Shown one piece after another: positions 34,440 through 41,901 of a stretch of DNA of 64,000 nucleotides. Origin of the DNA: Planotetraspora kaengkrachanensis (GTDB lineage Bacteria > Actinomycetota > Actinomycetes > Streptosporangiales > Streptosporangiaceae); assembly GCF_016862895.1 (NCBI RefSeq), contig NZ_BONV01000024.1, positions 124,001 through 188,000 of the forward strand, read 5' to 3'. Numbering within the stretch: the stretch's first letter is position 1; every line of letters begins with the position of its first letter. The notes under the pieces are model-generated. The model was not told the DNA's origin. It ran no database searches and worked only from the letters and a program-made list of their open reading frames with translations. The translations under genes were made by a program, and so were the position numbers.

Positions 34440-35792
34440 GTGAACTCTCCTGACATGACACTCCTGACGGGGTGGGGACGCACGGCCCCCACACCCGCCC
34501 TGCTGTCGCGCCCGCGATCGGCGGAGGAGGCCGCCGGACTCCTGCGTACGGCGACCCGGCGCGGGGTCGTCGCGCGCGGGCTCGGCCGTTCGTACGGCGA
34601 CGCAGCCCAGAACTCGGGCGGGCTGGTGCTCGACTGCACCGCTCTCGCCCCGTCGTGGGCGCACGACCCCGCGACCGGGCTGGTGACGGCGTCGGCGGGG
34701 ATGAGCCTGCACGACCTGATGACCGAGCTCGTGCCGCGTGGCTGGTTCGTCCCGGTGACGCCGGGCACGCGCCACGTCACCGTGGGCGGAGCCGTCGCCG
34801 CGGACGTCCACGGCAAGAACCATCACGTCGACTCCTCGTTCGGCGCACATGTGCGGTCGCTGAGCCTGCTCACCGCGGACGGATCGTTGCGGGTGCTCAC
34901 TCCCGCCGACGAGCTGTTCTGGGCCACGGTCGGCGGCATGGGACTGACCGGCGTCGTCGTGGAGGCGACGTTCGCGTGCATTCCGGTGGAGACCTCACGC
35001 ATGCGGGTCGACGTCGAACGCACCCGCGACCTCGACGAGACCCTCGAGGTGATGACCGCGACCGACGACCGGTACCGCTACACGGTCGCCTGGATCGACC
35101 TGCTCGCCCGGGGCGGTCGCATGGGCCGCAGCGTGCTCACGCGCGGCGACCACGCCGCCAGGGACGACCTTCCCGCGCGCATGCGGCGCGACCCTCTCGC
35201 GTTCGCGCCGCGGCCCCGCCTGTCCGCGCCGCCGTGGGCGCCGCCGGGCCTGCTCAACCGGGCGACGGTCGGCGCGTTCAACGCCGCCTGGTACGGCAAG
35301 GCGCCGGCCGCCAGGCGTGGGCTCGTCCAGGGGATCGCGCCGTTCTTCCACCCGCTGGACGGCGTGGCCCACTGGAACCGCATGTACGGCTCCCGCGGAT
35401 TCGTGCAGTACCAGTTCGTCGTGCCGTTCGGAGCGGAGGGGACGCTGCGCCGCGTGGTCGAGCGCCTCTCGAACGAGGGCGTGGTGTCCTTCCTCACCGT
35501 GCTCAAGAGGTTCGGACAGGGGACGCCGGGGATGTTGTCCTTCCCCATGCCGGGCTGGACGCTCGCGCTCGACATCCCGGTGGGACAACGCGGCCTGGCC
35601 GGGATGCTGAACCTGTTCGACGAGTGGGTGGCCGCCGCGGGCGGCAGGCTGTACCTGGCCAAGGACTCCCGGATGCCGGCCGCCATGATGGCCGGGACCT
35701 ACCCCCGCCTGGACGAGTGGCGGGCGATCCGTGACCACGCCGACCCGGATGGCGTGTTCCGCTCCGACCTCGCGAGAAGGTTGTGCCTATGA
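34440..35792 (+). CDS. dprE1: Decaprenylphosphoryl-beta-D-ribose 2-oxidase (DprE1-like)
   Basis: A 450-residue FAD oxidoreductase. The FAD-binding loop ARGLGRSYGDAAQNSGG (about 45-61), the DVHGKNHH segment (about 123-130) and the C-terminal AKDSR lysine region match DprE1. That enzyme oxidises polyprenyl-phosphoryl-ribose to the 2-keto form, the first half of epimerisation to the arabinose donor. At the position of the benzothiazinone-reactive cysteine of mycobacterial DprE1 (WNICVDFP) this protein has WTLALDIP, so Ala376 replaces Cys. GTG 34440 was taken as start; ATG 34455 is an equally possible start. dprE2 follows 10 bp later. The IS upstream separates it from the UbiA-type gene and perhaps from its original promoter. 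Confidence 0.92.
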   Translation: MNSPDMTLLTGWGRTAPTPALLSRPRSAEEAAGLLRTATRRGVVARGLGRSYGDAAQNSGGLVLDCTALAPSWAHDPATGLVTASAGMSLHDLMTELVPRGWFVPVTPGTRHVTVGGAVAADVHGKNHHVDSSFGAHVRSLSLLTADGSLRVLTPADELFWATVGGMGLTGVVVEATFACIPVETSRMRVDVERTRDLDETLEVMTATDDRYRYTVAWIDLLARGGRMGRSVLTRGDHAARDDLPARMRRDPLAFAPRPRLSAPPWAPPGLLNRATVGAFNAAWYGKAPAARRGLVQGIAPFFHPLDGVAHWNRMYGSRGFVQYQFVVPFGAEGTLRRVVERLSNEGVVSFLTVLKRFGQGTPGMLSFPMPGWTLALDIPVGQRGLAGMLNLFDEWVAAAGGRLYLAKDSRMPAAMMAGTYPRLDEWRAIRDHADPDGVFRSDLARRLCL

Positions 35793-35802
35793 GGGGGAGG
35801 CC

Positions 35803-36552
35803 ATGAAGAACGCCCTGGGTTCCGTCGACACCGTCCTGCTTCTCGGCGGCCGTAGCGAGATCGGTCTCGCGATCGTCGATCGCCTGGTCAGGGGTGGTGC
35901 GCGACGCGTGATGCTGGCCGCGCGCGGCGGGACGGCACCCGTGGAGCACCTGGAGAAGCTGGGCGCGCAGGTGCGGCTGGCCGACTTTGACGCCGCCCGC
36001 CCGGAGACGCACGAGGCGCTGATCGAGCACGCGGTCGCCGAGTTGGGAGATCTCGACGTCGTGATCCCGGCCTTCGGGGTGCTCGGCCGCCAGGCCGTCT
36101 ACGACGCCGATCCCATCGCCGCCGCGCGCGACGTCGCGGTCAACTTCGGCGGGCACGTCTCGATCGGACTGGCCGCCGCGCGGCGACTGCGGGAGCAGGG
36201 CCACGGCACGCTCGTCGTGTTGTCGTCCGTCGCCGGCGTGCGCGTCCGCAAGGCCAACTTCGTGTACGGCTCGGCCAAGGCGGGCCTGGACGGTTTCGCC
36301 CAGGGGCTCGCCGACTCGCTCCACGGCTGCGGTGCCCGGGTGGTGGTCGTCCGGCCCGGTTTCGTCATCGGGCGCATGACCGAGGGCATGACCCCGGCTC
36401 CGATGTCGGTGACGGTGGACGAGGTGGCCGACGCGGTCGTCGACGGGCTGCGGTCAGGGCGGCGCACGGTGTGGGTGCCGGGCAGGTTGCGCCCGGTGTT
36501 CGCGGTCATGCGCGTGCTGCCCCAGTGGGTGTGGCGGCGGCTGCCGCGCTGA
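35803..36552 (+). CDS. dprE2: Decaprenylphosphoryl-2-keto-ribose reductase (DprE2-like SDR)
   Basis: A 249-residue short-chain reductase with GGRSEIG as cofactor loop (15-21) and the catalytic Y155-x3-K159. It is preceded closely by dprE1 and has the SDR length and C-terminal VWRRLPR tail usual in DprE2. It uses NADH to reduce the 2-keto intermediate to polyprenyl-phosphoryl-arabinose, the donor for AftD-type enzymes. ATG 35803 has GAGGGGGAGG directly upstream; the open frame reaching back to 35731 lies inside dprE1. It is convergent with the protease gene, with a CCCGG-TCTCC-CCGGG hairpin (36561-36575) between. Confidence 0.92.
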   Translation: MKNALGSVDTVLLLGGRSEIGLAIVDRLVRGGARRVMLAARGGTAPVEHLEKLGAQVRLADFDAARPETHEALIEHAVAELGDLDVVIPAFGVLGRQAVYDADPIAAARDVAVNFGGHVSIGLAAARRLREQGHGTLVVLSSVAGVRVRKANFVYGSAKAGLDGFAQGLADSLHGCGARVVVVRPGFVIGRMTEGMTPAPMSVTVDEVADAVVDGLRSGRRTVWVPGRLRPVFAVMRVLPQWVWRRLPR

Positions 36553-36579
36553 CCTGTGTGCCCGGTCTCCCCGGGACGG

Positions 36580-37737
36580 TCAGCCGGTGACGAGGGTGAG
36601 GCCGTAGGTCGACAGGATCTCGTTGACGGGCTGGAAGTAGGTCGTGCCGCCGGAGGTGCAGTTGCCCGAGCCGCCGGAGGTGACGCCCTGGGCCTGGCTG
36701 CCGGAGATGAAGGAGCCGCCGGAGTCGCCGGGTTCCGCGCAGACGTTGGTGCGGGTCACTCTGGAGACGGTGCCCTGGGAGTAGGTCACGCTGGTGTTGA
36801 GCTGCTGGACGGTGCCGCAGTGCCAGCCGGTGGTGGAGCCGGATCGGCAGATCGAGGCGCCGACGACGGCGACGGTGGAGCCGCTGACGGTGACGTTGCC
36901 GCCGCTGCCGCTGCCCACGTAGGGGACGGGGGTCCACTTGCTGTTGACGGCGACCCAGGAGTAGTCGTTCCCCGGGAAGGACGAGCCCTGGAAGGTCCCC
37001 TGCGCGGCCCGGTTGTAGCCGGTCGTCGAGTTGCCCGCGCCCGCGCAGTGGCCCGCGCTCACGAAGCCGTTGGTGGTGCCGCGGGTGACGGAGAAGCCGA
37101 CGGAGCACCGCGAGGACCCGTTGATGTAGTACGCGTCCCCGCCGCGCAGGTCGAGGTAGGTCCGCGGCCGTTCGTCCGACCTCTCCACGTGGACGAGAGA
37201 GGTGTCGGCGCCGCTCCTGGAGACGAACGTGTCGGCCTCCGCGGGCTGCGACGTCAGGACGACGACGCGGTTGCCGCGGACGTCGACGTACCAGACGGGG
37301 ACGCCGAGGGGGGCGGTGGACGAGTGCCGGTCCAGTGCCTCCTTGCTCGCGGTCAACTCCGCGAGGCTGTGCCTGACGACCTGGGGCGTCGCGCCCGACT
37401 CGGTGATGGCCGCGCTCTCGGAGGCGTCCGTCGTCGCCACGACGAACGTCTCGGACGCCGGCCCGGTGACCCACGAGCCTCCGTAGTTGTCGCCGAGCCT
37501 GTCGCGCAGGACCGCTTCGGACGCGCTCGCGCGCGTCTCGTTGCGCAGCCGGGTCTTGGCCTGGTCGGCGGTGAGGCCGAGGTCGTGCTGGATCGCGTCG
37601 AGCACCGCCTGCGAGGGGAGCGCCTCCGTCGTCTCTGGCGTGGGGTCCGCGACGGCGGGTGCGGTGATCAGGGCGCTGACGGCCACGATGCCGATCACCA
37701 GGGCTGAGCTCCCGGTCGCCGTACGCATGCGGAGCAT
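36580..37737 (-). CDS. Secreted chymotrypsin-like serine protease with propeptide (streptogrisin type), copy 1
   Basis: A 385-residue preproenzyme. A signal peptide (about 1-30, AVA-D), a long propeptide (about 31-195) and a mature S1 domain starting near residue 198 carry the triad H230 (SAGHC), D258 (NDYSWV) and S339 (GDSGGS). Cysteine pairs C211/C231, C297/C307 and C333/C362 fit the streptogrisin disulfides. The propeptide probably folds the mature domain and is removed autocatalytically. It digests extracellular protein. The mature part is nearly identical to that of the neighbouring protease at 37878, and the final 321 bp are identical at DNA level. Confidence 0.93.
   Translation of the reverse strand: MLRMRTATGSSALVIGIVAVSALITAPAVADPTPETTEALPSQAVLDAIQHDLGLTADQAKTRLRNETRASASEAVLRDRLGDNYGGSWVTGPASETFVVATTDASESAAITESGATPQVVRHSLAELTASKEALDRHSSTAPLGVPVWYVDVRGNRVVVLTSQPAEADTFVSRSGADTSLVHVERSDERPRTYLDLRGGDAYYINGSSRCSVGFSVTRGTTNGFVSAGHCAGAGNSTTGYNRAAQGTFQGSSFPGNDYSWVAVNSKWTPVPYVGSGSGGNVTVSGSTVAVVGASICRSGSTTGWHCGTVQQLNTSVTYSQGTVSRVTRTNVCAEPGDSGGSFISGSQAQGVTSGGSGNCTSGGTTYFQPVNEILSTYGLTLVTG
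36590..36910. repeat. 321-bp tract identical to 38212-38532
   Basis: Base-for-base comparison with 38212-38532 (offset 1622) shows no difference over 321 bp, covering the C-terminal third of the mature protease domain in both genes. Similarity continues with scattered changes to about 37130. Signal and propeptide regions are far more divergent. The pattern points to recent gene conversion or unequal exchange between tandem copies. Confidence 0.9.
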
Positions 37738-37816
37738 GGTCTCTCCTCGTCTCGTCGCCGTTCACGGGCCGGGGGAGCGGTGCCGAATCTACCTGCGGAT
37801 GATCTGCGAGACACGG

Positions 37817-37848
37817 AGGCGCCGCCGTACGCGTGTACGGCGGCGCCT
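37817..37848 (-). terminator. Perfect 14-bp hairpin after protease copy 2
   Basis: AGGCGCCGCCGTAC (37817-37830) and its exact complement (37835-37848) enclose a GCGT loop, 30 bases after the stop of the protease gene at 37878. It separates the two protease genes transcriptionally. Confidence 0.8.
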
Positions 37849-37877
37849 GTCGTCTGCTGCGGGTGCCGGGGTTCGAA

Positions 37878-39362
37878 CTACGGCCTGGTGACGCCCAGGG
37901 AGTAGGAGCCGGATCCGCTGTAGGCGTGGACGCGGTAGCGGTACTGGCCGGCGGTGCCGGTGTAGGTGACGGTCTCGTCAGGGCCGGGCGAGGTGCCCTG
38001 GGCGACGTTGACCCACGCGGAGCCGTTCCACTTCTGCAGGTAGAGGTCGAAGTCGACCCCGGTGGGACCGTCGAGGCAGCCGCGGTGCACGCCGGTGACG
38101 GTCGTCGTGTAGTAGGAGCCGTTCGGCTGGTAGGCGCTGGCGCCGCTGCTCAGGCTGCCGGTGTAGGTGGACTGGTAGCCGGAGCACGTGCCGCCGCCGC
38201 CTCCGGACGTCACGAGGGTGAGGCCGTAGGTCGACAGGATCTCGTTGACGGGCTGGAAGTAGGTCGTGCCGCCGGAGGTGCAGTTGCCCGAGCCGCCGGA
38301 GGTGACGCCCTGGGCCTGGCTGCCGGAGATGAAGGAGCCGCCGGAGTCGCCGGGTTCCGCGCAGACGTTGGTGCGGGTCACTCTGGAGACGGTGCCCTGG
38401 GAGTAGGTCACGCTGGTGTTGAGCTGCTGGACGGTGCCGCAGTGCCAGCCGGTGGTGGAGCCGGATCGGCAGATCGAGGCGCCGACGACGGCGACGGTGG
38501 AGCCGCTGACGGTGACGTTGCCGCCGCTGCCGTTGTTGACGTAGGGGACGGGGGTCCAGTTGCTGTTGACGGCGACCCAGGAGTAGTCGTTCCCGGGGAA
38601 GGACGAGCCCTGGAAGGTGCCCTGGGAGACCTGGTTGTAGCCGGTCGTCGTGTTGCCGGCCCGGCCGCAGTGGCCTGCGCTCACGAAGCCGTTGGTGGTG
38701 CCGCGGGTGATGGCGAAGCCGACGGAGCACCGCGAGGACCCGTTGATGTAGTACGCGTCGCCGCCGCGCACGTTGTAGTACGTGCGGGGCTGCTCGGTGG
38801 AGAGCTGGACGCTCACGAGAGACCTGTTCACGCCGCTGGCGGCGATGAACGTTTCGGCCTGGGCGGGCTGCGAGGTCAGGACGACGACGCGGTTGCTGCG
38901 GACGTCGACGTACCAGACGGGCGCGGTCCTGGGCGCGGCGGCGGCTCTGCGGTCCAGCGCGTCCTTGGCGGCGTTCAGCGTGGTGAGGCTGTGGTCGACC
39001 TTCTTCGCCTGAACGCCCGACGCGGTGATGGAGGAGATCTTGGAGGCGTCCGTCGTGGCGACCACGAGGGTGGACGCGGTGTCGCCCGTGACCCACGAAC
39101 CGGCGTACGAGTCGCTCAGGTCCGCGCGGATCCTGGACTCGGTCGCGCCGGCGCGCGCTTCGTTGACCAGCCGGACCTCGGCCTGGTCGGTGCTGAGGTC
39201 GAGGTCGCGGGTCATGGCCTCGAGCATGGCGGGCGGAGGTTTGACGGCGGAGATCACGGGAGCTGCGCCGGGGTTGGGCGCGGCGGCCGCGGGTGAGGCC
39301 ATCGCGGTGATGGCGCCGATGACCAGAGCGCATGCGGCGGTGACCGTGCGTCTGCGGAGCAT
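37878..39362 (-). CDS. Secreted chymotrypsin-like serine protease with propeptide and extra C-terminal domain, copy 2
   Basis: A 494-residue relative of the neighbouring protease: signal peptide (about 1-28), propeptide (about 29-196), S1 domain with H231, D259 and S340, then a Gly-rich linker (about 386-391). A roughly 100-residue C-terminal domain (CSGYQSTYTGSLSSG ... YRYRVHAYSGSGSYSLGVTRP) resembles the bacterial pre-peptidase C-terminal (PPC) beta-sandwich. Such domains aid secretion or substrate binding and are often removed. Copy 1 lacks it and stops just where the linker would begin. Each gene appears to have its own promoter, with a perfect hairpin between them. Confidence 0.92.
   Translation of the reverse strand: MLRRRTVTAACALVIGAITAMASPAAAAPNPGAAPVISAVKPPPAMLEAMTRDLDLSTDQAEVRLVNEARAGATESRIRADLSDSYAGSWVTGDTASTLVVATTDASKISSITASGVQAKKVDHSLTTLNAAKDALDRRAAAAPRTAPVWYVDVRSNRVVVLTSQPAQAETFIAASGVNRSLVSVQLSTEQPRTYYNVRGGDAYYINGSSRCSVGFAITRGTTNGFVSAGHCGRAGNTTTGYNQVSQGTFQGSSFPGNDYSWVAVNSNWTPVPYVNNGSGGNVTVSGSTVAVVGASICRSGSTTGWHCGTVQQLNTSVTYSQGTVSRVTRTNVCAEPGDSGGSFISGSQAQGVTSGGSGNCTSGGTTYFQPVNEILSTYGLTLVTSGGGGGTCSGYQSTYTGSLSSGASAYQPNGSYYTTTVTGVHRGCLDGPTGVDFDLYLQKWNGSAWVNVAQGTSPGPDETVTYTGTAGQYRYRVHAYSGSGSYSLGVTRP
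38212..38532. repeat. 321-bp tract identical to 36590-36910
   Basis: Second member of the identical pair described at 36590; it lies in the same part of the mature protease domain. Confidence 0.9.
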
Positions 39363-39450
39363 TTGGCTCTCCTCGGGTGGTTGGGGGGTGCCGCCAAAGT
39401 AACCGAGCCGTAGCCGCGTGTGGATCTATCAGATGACCCCTACCGCCGAA

Positions 39451-40410
39451 TTATGGAACGGCCCTGAACCGGGGATGGGCGATGAGCCAGTCCGCGTAAC
39501 GACGGCTCCGCCGCACGGTGTCGGCGTGCGCGGCCCGCGCGTGGTGGACGACCGAGGGCGAGACCCGCGCGGCGACGGAGTCGTCGTGCCAGCCGAGCAG
39601 GTGACGCCAGCGCAGCGGCGTGCCGACCAGCGGCATCATCACGAGACCGGCCGTCAGCTGGAAGGTGGCCTGGCAGAGGGCGACGGTCTTCCCCACGCCC
39701 ACGAGGTGCAGGCACGTGGCGGCGTCGGTCTCGTAGATGGACAGGGGGACGAAGCCCGCCCGCGCGCAGGCTGCGGCGAAGCAGTCGGCGAAACATCCGT
39801 CGCCCGGCGCGGCCGTCCAGCACTCGCCGGCGAGCCGGGACAACTCCAGTTCGTCTTCTTCCGCGAGCGGATGGTCCTCCGCCAGCAGGACGAAGACGGG
39901 GTCGGCGGCGACCGTGCTCCAGCTCATCCCCTCGGCCTGCGGCGGCGGGCTGTCGCCACAAGTCCCGACCAGGGCGAAGTCGAGCCTGCCCGAGGTGACG
40001 AGGCCGGTCAGCTCCCCCGCCGACCACGAGGTGCGCGTGGTCACGGGGGTCGTGGGATACGCGGAGGTCAGCCGTTCGACGAGCCCTCCGAGAATCGGCC
40101 CGTGTGTGGCTCCGATGCGATATCCGGGGAGGTCCTCGGACGTGTTGGCGAACCGCACCGCGTCCTCCTGGAGTTCGCGCACGGCGGGCAGCAGCACCCG
40201 CGCGCGCGACAGCACCATCTCGCCGAGCGGCGTCGGACGTGCGCCGTTGCGGTCACGCTCGAAGAGGGGACCGCCGAGTGTGCGCTCGATCCGTTTGAGC
40301 TGTGCGGTCAGGGACGGCTGGGCCAGGCCGAGCCGGGTGGCGGCCTTGGTGACGCTGCCGGACTCGGCGACCGCTCGCACGATCTTGAGGTGGCGGAGCT
40401 CCAGATCCAT
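39451..40410 (-). CDS. LysR-family transcriptional regulator
   Basis: A 319-residue regulator. The N-terminal winged helix-turn-helix (residues 1-62) includes GSVTKAATRLGLAQPSLTAQLKRIE, and the C-terminal part (about 92-305) is the periplasmic-binding-protein-like effector domain. It has an unusual number of cysteines in the second half (CGDS, CWT, CFADCFAAACARAG). LysR regulators usually act on a divergent neighbour; here the next gene on the other strand is the flavin oxidoreductase at 40670, 260 bp away. Its own upstream region has no clear T-N11-A palindrome, so the target is uncertain. Confidence 0.9.
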   Translation of the reverse strand: MDLELRHLKIVRAVAESGSVTKAATRLGLAQPSLTAQLKRIERTLGGPLFERDRNGARPTPLGEMVLSRARVLLPAVRELQEDAVRFANTSEDLPGYRIGATHGPILGGLVERLTSAYPTTPVTTRTSWSAGELTGLVTSGRLDFALVGTCGDSPPPQAEGMSWSTVAADPVFVLLAEDHPLAEEDELELSRLAGECWTAAPGDGCFADCFAAACARAGFVPLSIYETDAATCLHLVGVGKTVALCQATFQLTAGLVMMPLVGTPLRWRHLLGWHDDSVAARVSPSVVHHARAAHADTVRRSRRYADWLIAHPRFRAVP

Positions 40411-40544
40411 ACCGGGAAACTACGACCGCAGTGGTATGCCCGCAATCCTGTTTTGTCACGAAATCTGACTCAAATTCGTCGGGTATTCAGCCGTTGAACC
40501 GGCTGGTCGGCCGTGTATTCGAGCCCAGGTCCGAAGCCATTGTT

Positions 40545-40663
40545 TGAAACGTGTTCCTGTTGACTGGTCATCGTGGTGATCCGCTGTGGTTACCGGGTGG
40601 TAGGACCGGCGGAAATCGACATGGTAGAACGCGTTGCAGTTTCGCTTCGTCCGGTCGTACAGT
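40545..40663. promoter_or_regulatory. Promoter and KstR-like boxes before the flavin oxidoreductase
   Basis: TTGCAG (40634-40639) and TACAGT (40658-40663), 18 bp apart, make a good promoter whose start would fall on the ATG at 40670. TAGAACGCGTTGCA (40625-40638) covers the -35 and nearly equals the site at 26478. TGAAACGTGTTCCT (40545-40558) is a second AAC-N2-GTT site 80 bp upstream. The placement fits repression by a KstR-type TetR protein. Confidence 0.55.
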
Positions 40664-40669
40664 CGAGGC

Positions 40670-41782
40670 ATGCGGACCCGTGTCACCGACATGTTCGGCA
40701 TCGAGTTGCCGATCTTCGCTTTCAGTCACTGCCGGGACGTCGTCGCCGCGGTCAGCCGCGCCGGCGGCATGGGAGTGCTTGGCGCCCTCGCCTACACGCC
40801 GGAAGAGCTCGAGGTCGAGCTCGCCTGGATCGACGAACACGTCGGCGGCAGGCCGTACGGCGTGGACGTGGTCATGCCGGCCTCCTACGCCGGCTCCGAC
40901 CTCGGCCTCGACTCTCCGGCGGACCTGCTCGCCCGGCTACAGGGGATGATCACGCCGGAGCACCGGGCCTTCGTCGAGGACCTGCTCGCCAAGCACAACG
41001 TGCCGGAGCTGACCGGGGCCGACCCCGGGAAGGTGCTGCTCGGCTGGACGGACGCGACCGCGCGGCCGCAGGTCGAGGTGGCGCTGCGACACCCCATCGC
41101 GCTGCTGGCCAACGCCCTGGGCCCGCCGCCGGCCGACGTGGTCGAGCTCGCCCACGCGAAGGGCGTCAAGGTGGCCGCGCTCGCCTCCACTCCGCGTCAC
41201 GCGATCAAGCAGGTCGAGGTGGGCGTCGACGTCATCGTGGCGCAGGGCACCGAGGCCGGCGGGCACACCGGCGAGATCTCCACGATGGTGCTGATCCCCC
41301 AGGTCGTCGACGCGGTCGACGTGCCCGTCCTGGCCGCGGGCGGCATCGGCGGCGGCCGACAGATGGCCGCCGGCATGGCGCTCGGAGCCGACGGCGTGTG
41401 GACCGGGTCCATCTGGCTCACCGTGGAGGAGGCCGACACCCCGGAGATGGCCAGGAAGCGCATCCTGGAGGCCACCTCGCGGGACACCGTCCGGTCGCGA
41501 AGCTGGACCGGCAAGCCCGCCCGGCTGCTCAAGAACGAGTGGACCGACGCATGGGAGTCCGCGGACTCGCCGGGGACGCTGCCGATGCCGCTGCAGTACA
41601 TGCTGGTCTCGCCCGCGCTGCGCCGGATCGGCAACTCCGACGCGGCGGAGCTCGCGACCTTCCCCGCGGGGCAGATCATCGGCGCGATGAACCAGGTCAA
41701 GCCGGCCCGGCAGGTCGTCTTCGAGATGGTCGAGGAGTACATCGAGGCGATGGAGCGCCTCGACCGCATCACGGCGGACTGA
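40670..41782 (+). CDS. NAD(P)H-dependent flavin oxidoreductase / nitronate monooxygenase family
   Basis: A 370-residue TIM-barrel FMN enzyme of the nitronate monooxygenase (2-nitropropane dioxygenase) family. QGTEAGGHTGE (near residues 195-205) and VLAAGGIGGGRQMAAGMALGADGVWTGSIWL form the FMN phosphate and substrate sites. The start MRTRVTDMFGIELPIFAFSHCRD resembles mycobacterial Rv1533-type proteins. Members oxidise nitronates or act as NAD(P)H-dependent reductases in lipid and steroid breakdown (for example IpdC); which applies here is open. ATG 40670 lies where transcription should start (leaderless). A KstR-like box over the -35 supports a link with lipid catabolism. Confidence 0.85.
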   Translation: MRTRVTDMFGIELPIFAFSHCRDVVAAVSRAGGMGVLGALAYTPEELEVELAWIDEHVGGRPYGVDVVMPASYAGSDLGLDSPADLLARLQGMITPEHRAFVEDLLAKHNVPELTGADPGKVLLGWTDATARPQVEVALRHPIALLANALGPPPADVVELAHAKGVKVAALASTPRHAIKQVEVGVDVIVAQGTEAGGHTGEISTMVLIPQVVDAVDVPVLAAGGIGGGRQMAAGMALGADGVWTGSIWLTVEEADTPEMARKRILEATSRDTVRSRSWTGKPARLLKNEWTDAWESADSPGTLPMPLQYMLVSPALRRIGNSDAAELATFPAGQIIGAMNQVKPARQVVFEMVEEYIEAMERLDRITAD

Positions 41783-41858
41783 CCGTCCCCGCTCCGGCCC
41801 GGCGTGCGGCGCCAAACGTTATCCCCGTGTGCTCGCCCATGAGCGCCGAAGTCGACTA

Positions 41859-41876
41859 AATCGTCTTTGGACGATT
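41859..41876. terminator. Short perfect hairpin between flavin oxidoreductase and GT-C paralogue 3
   Basis: AATCGTC-TTTG-GACGATT, followed by ATT, could end the flavin oxidoreductase transcript (76 bases after its stop). It could also be a control site for the gene starting at 41902. Confidence 0.5.
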
Positions 41877-41901
41877 ATTCGGTGCGACGGGTGGGAGTCA
41901 C

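Noticed and set aside
40670-41782. Assignment of the flavin oxidoreductase as IpdC
   Set aside because: The N-terminus and overall pattern are closer to what I recall of Rv1533-type nitronate monooxygenases; the steroid link rests only on the promoter box.
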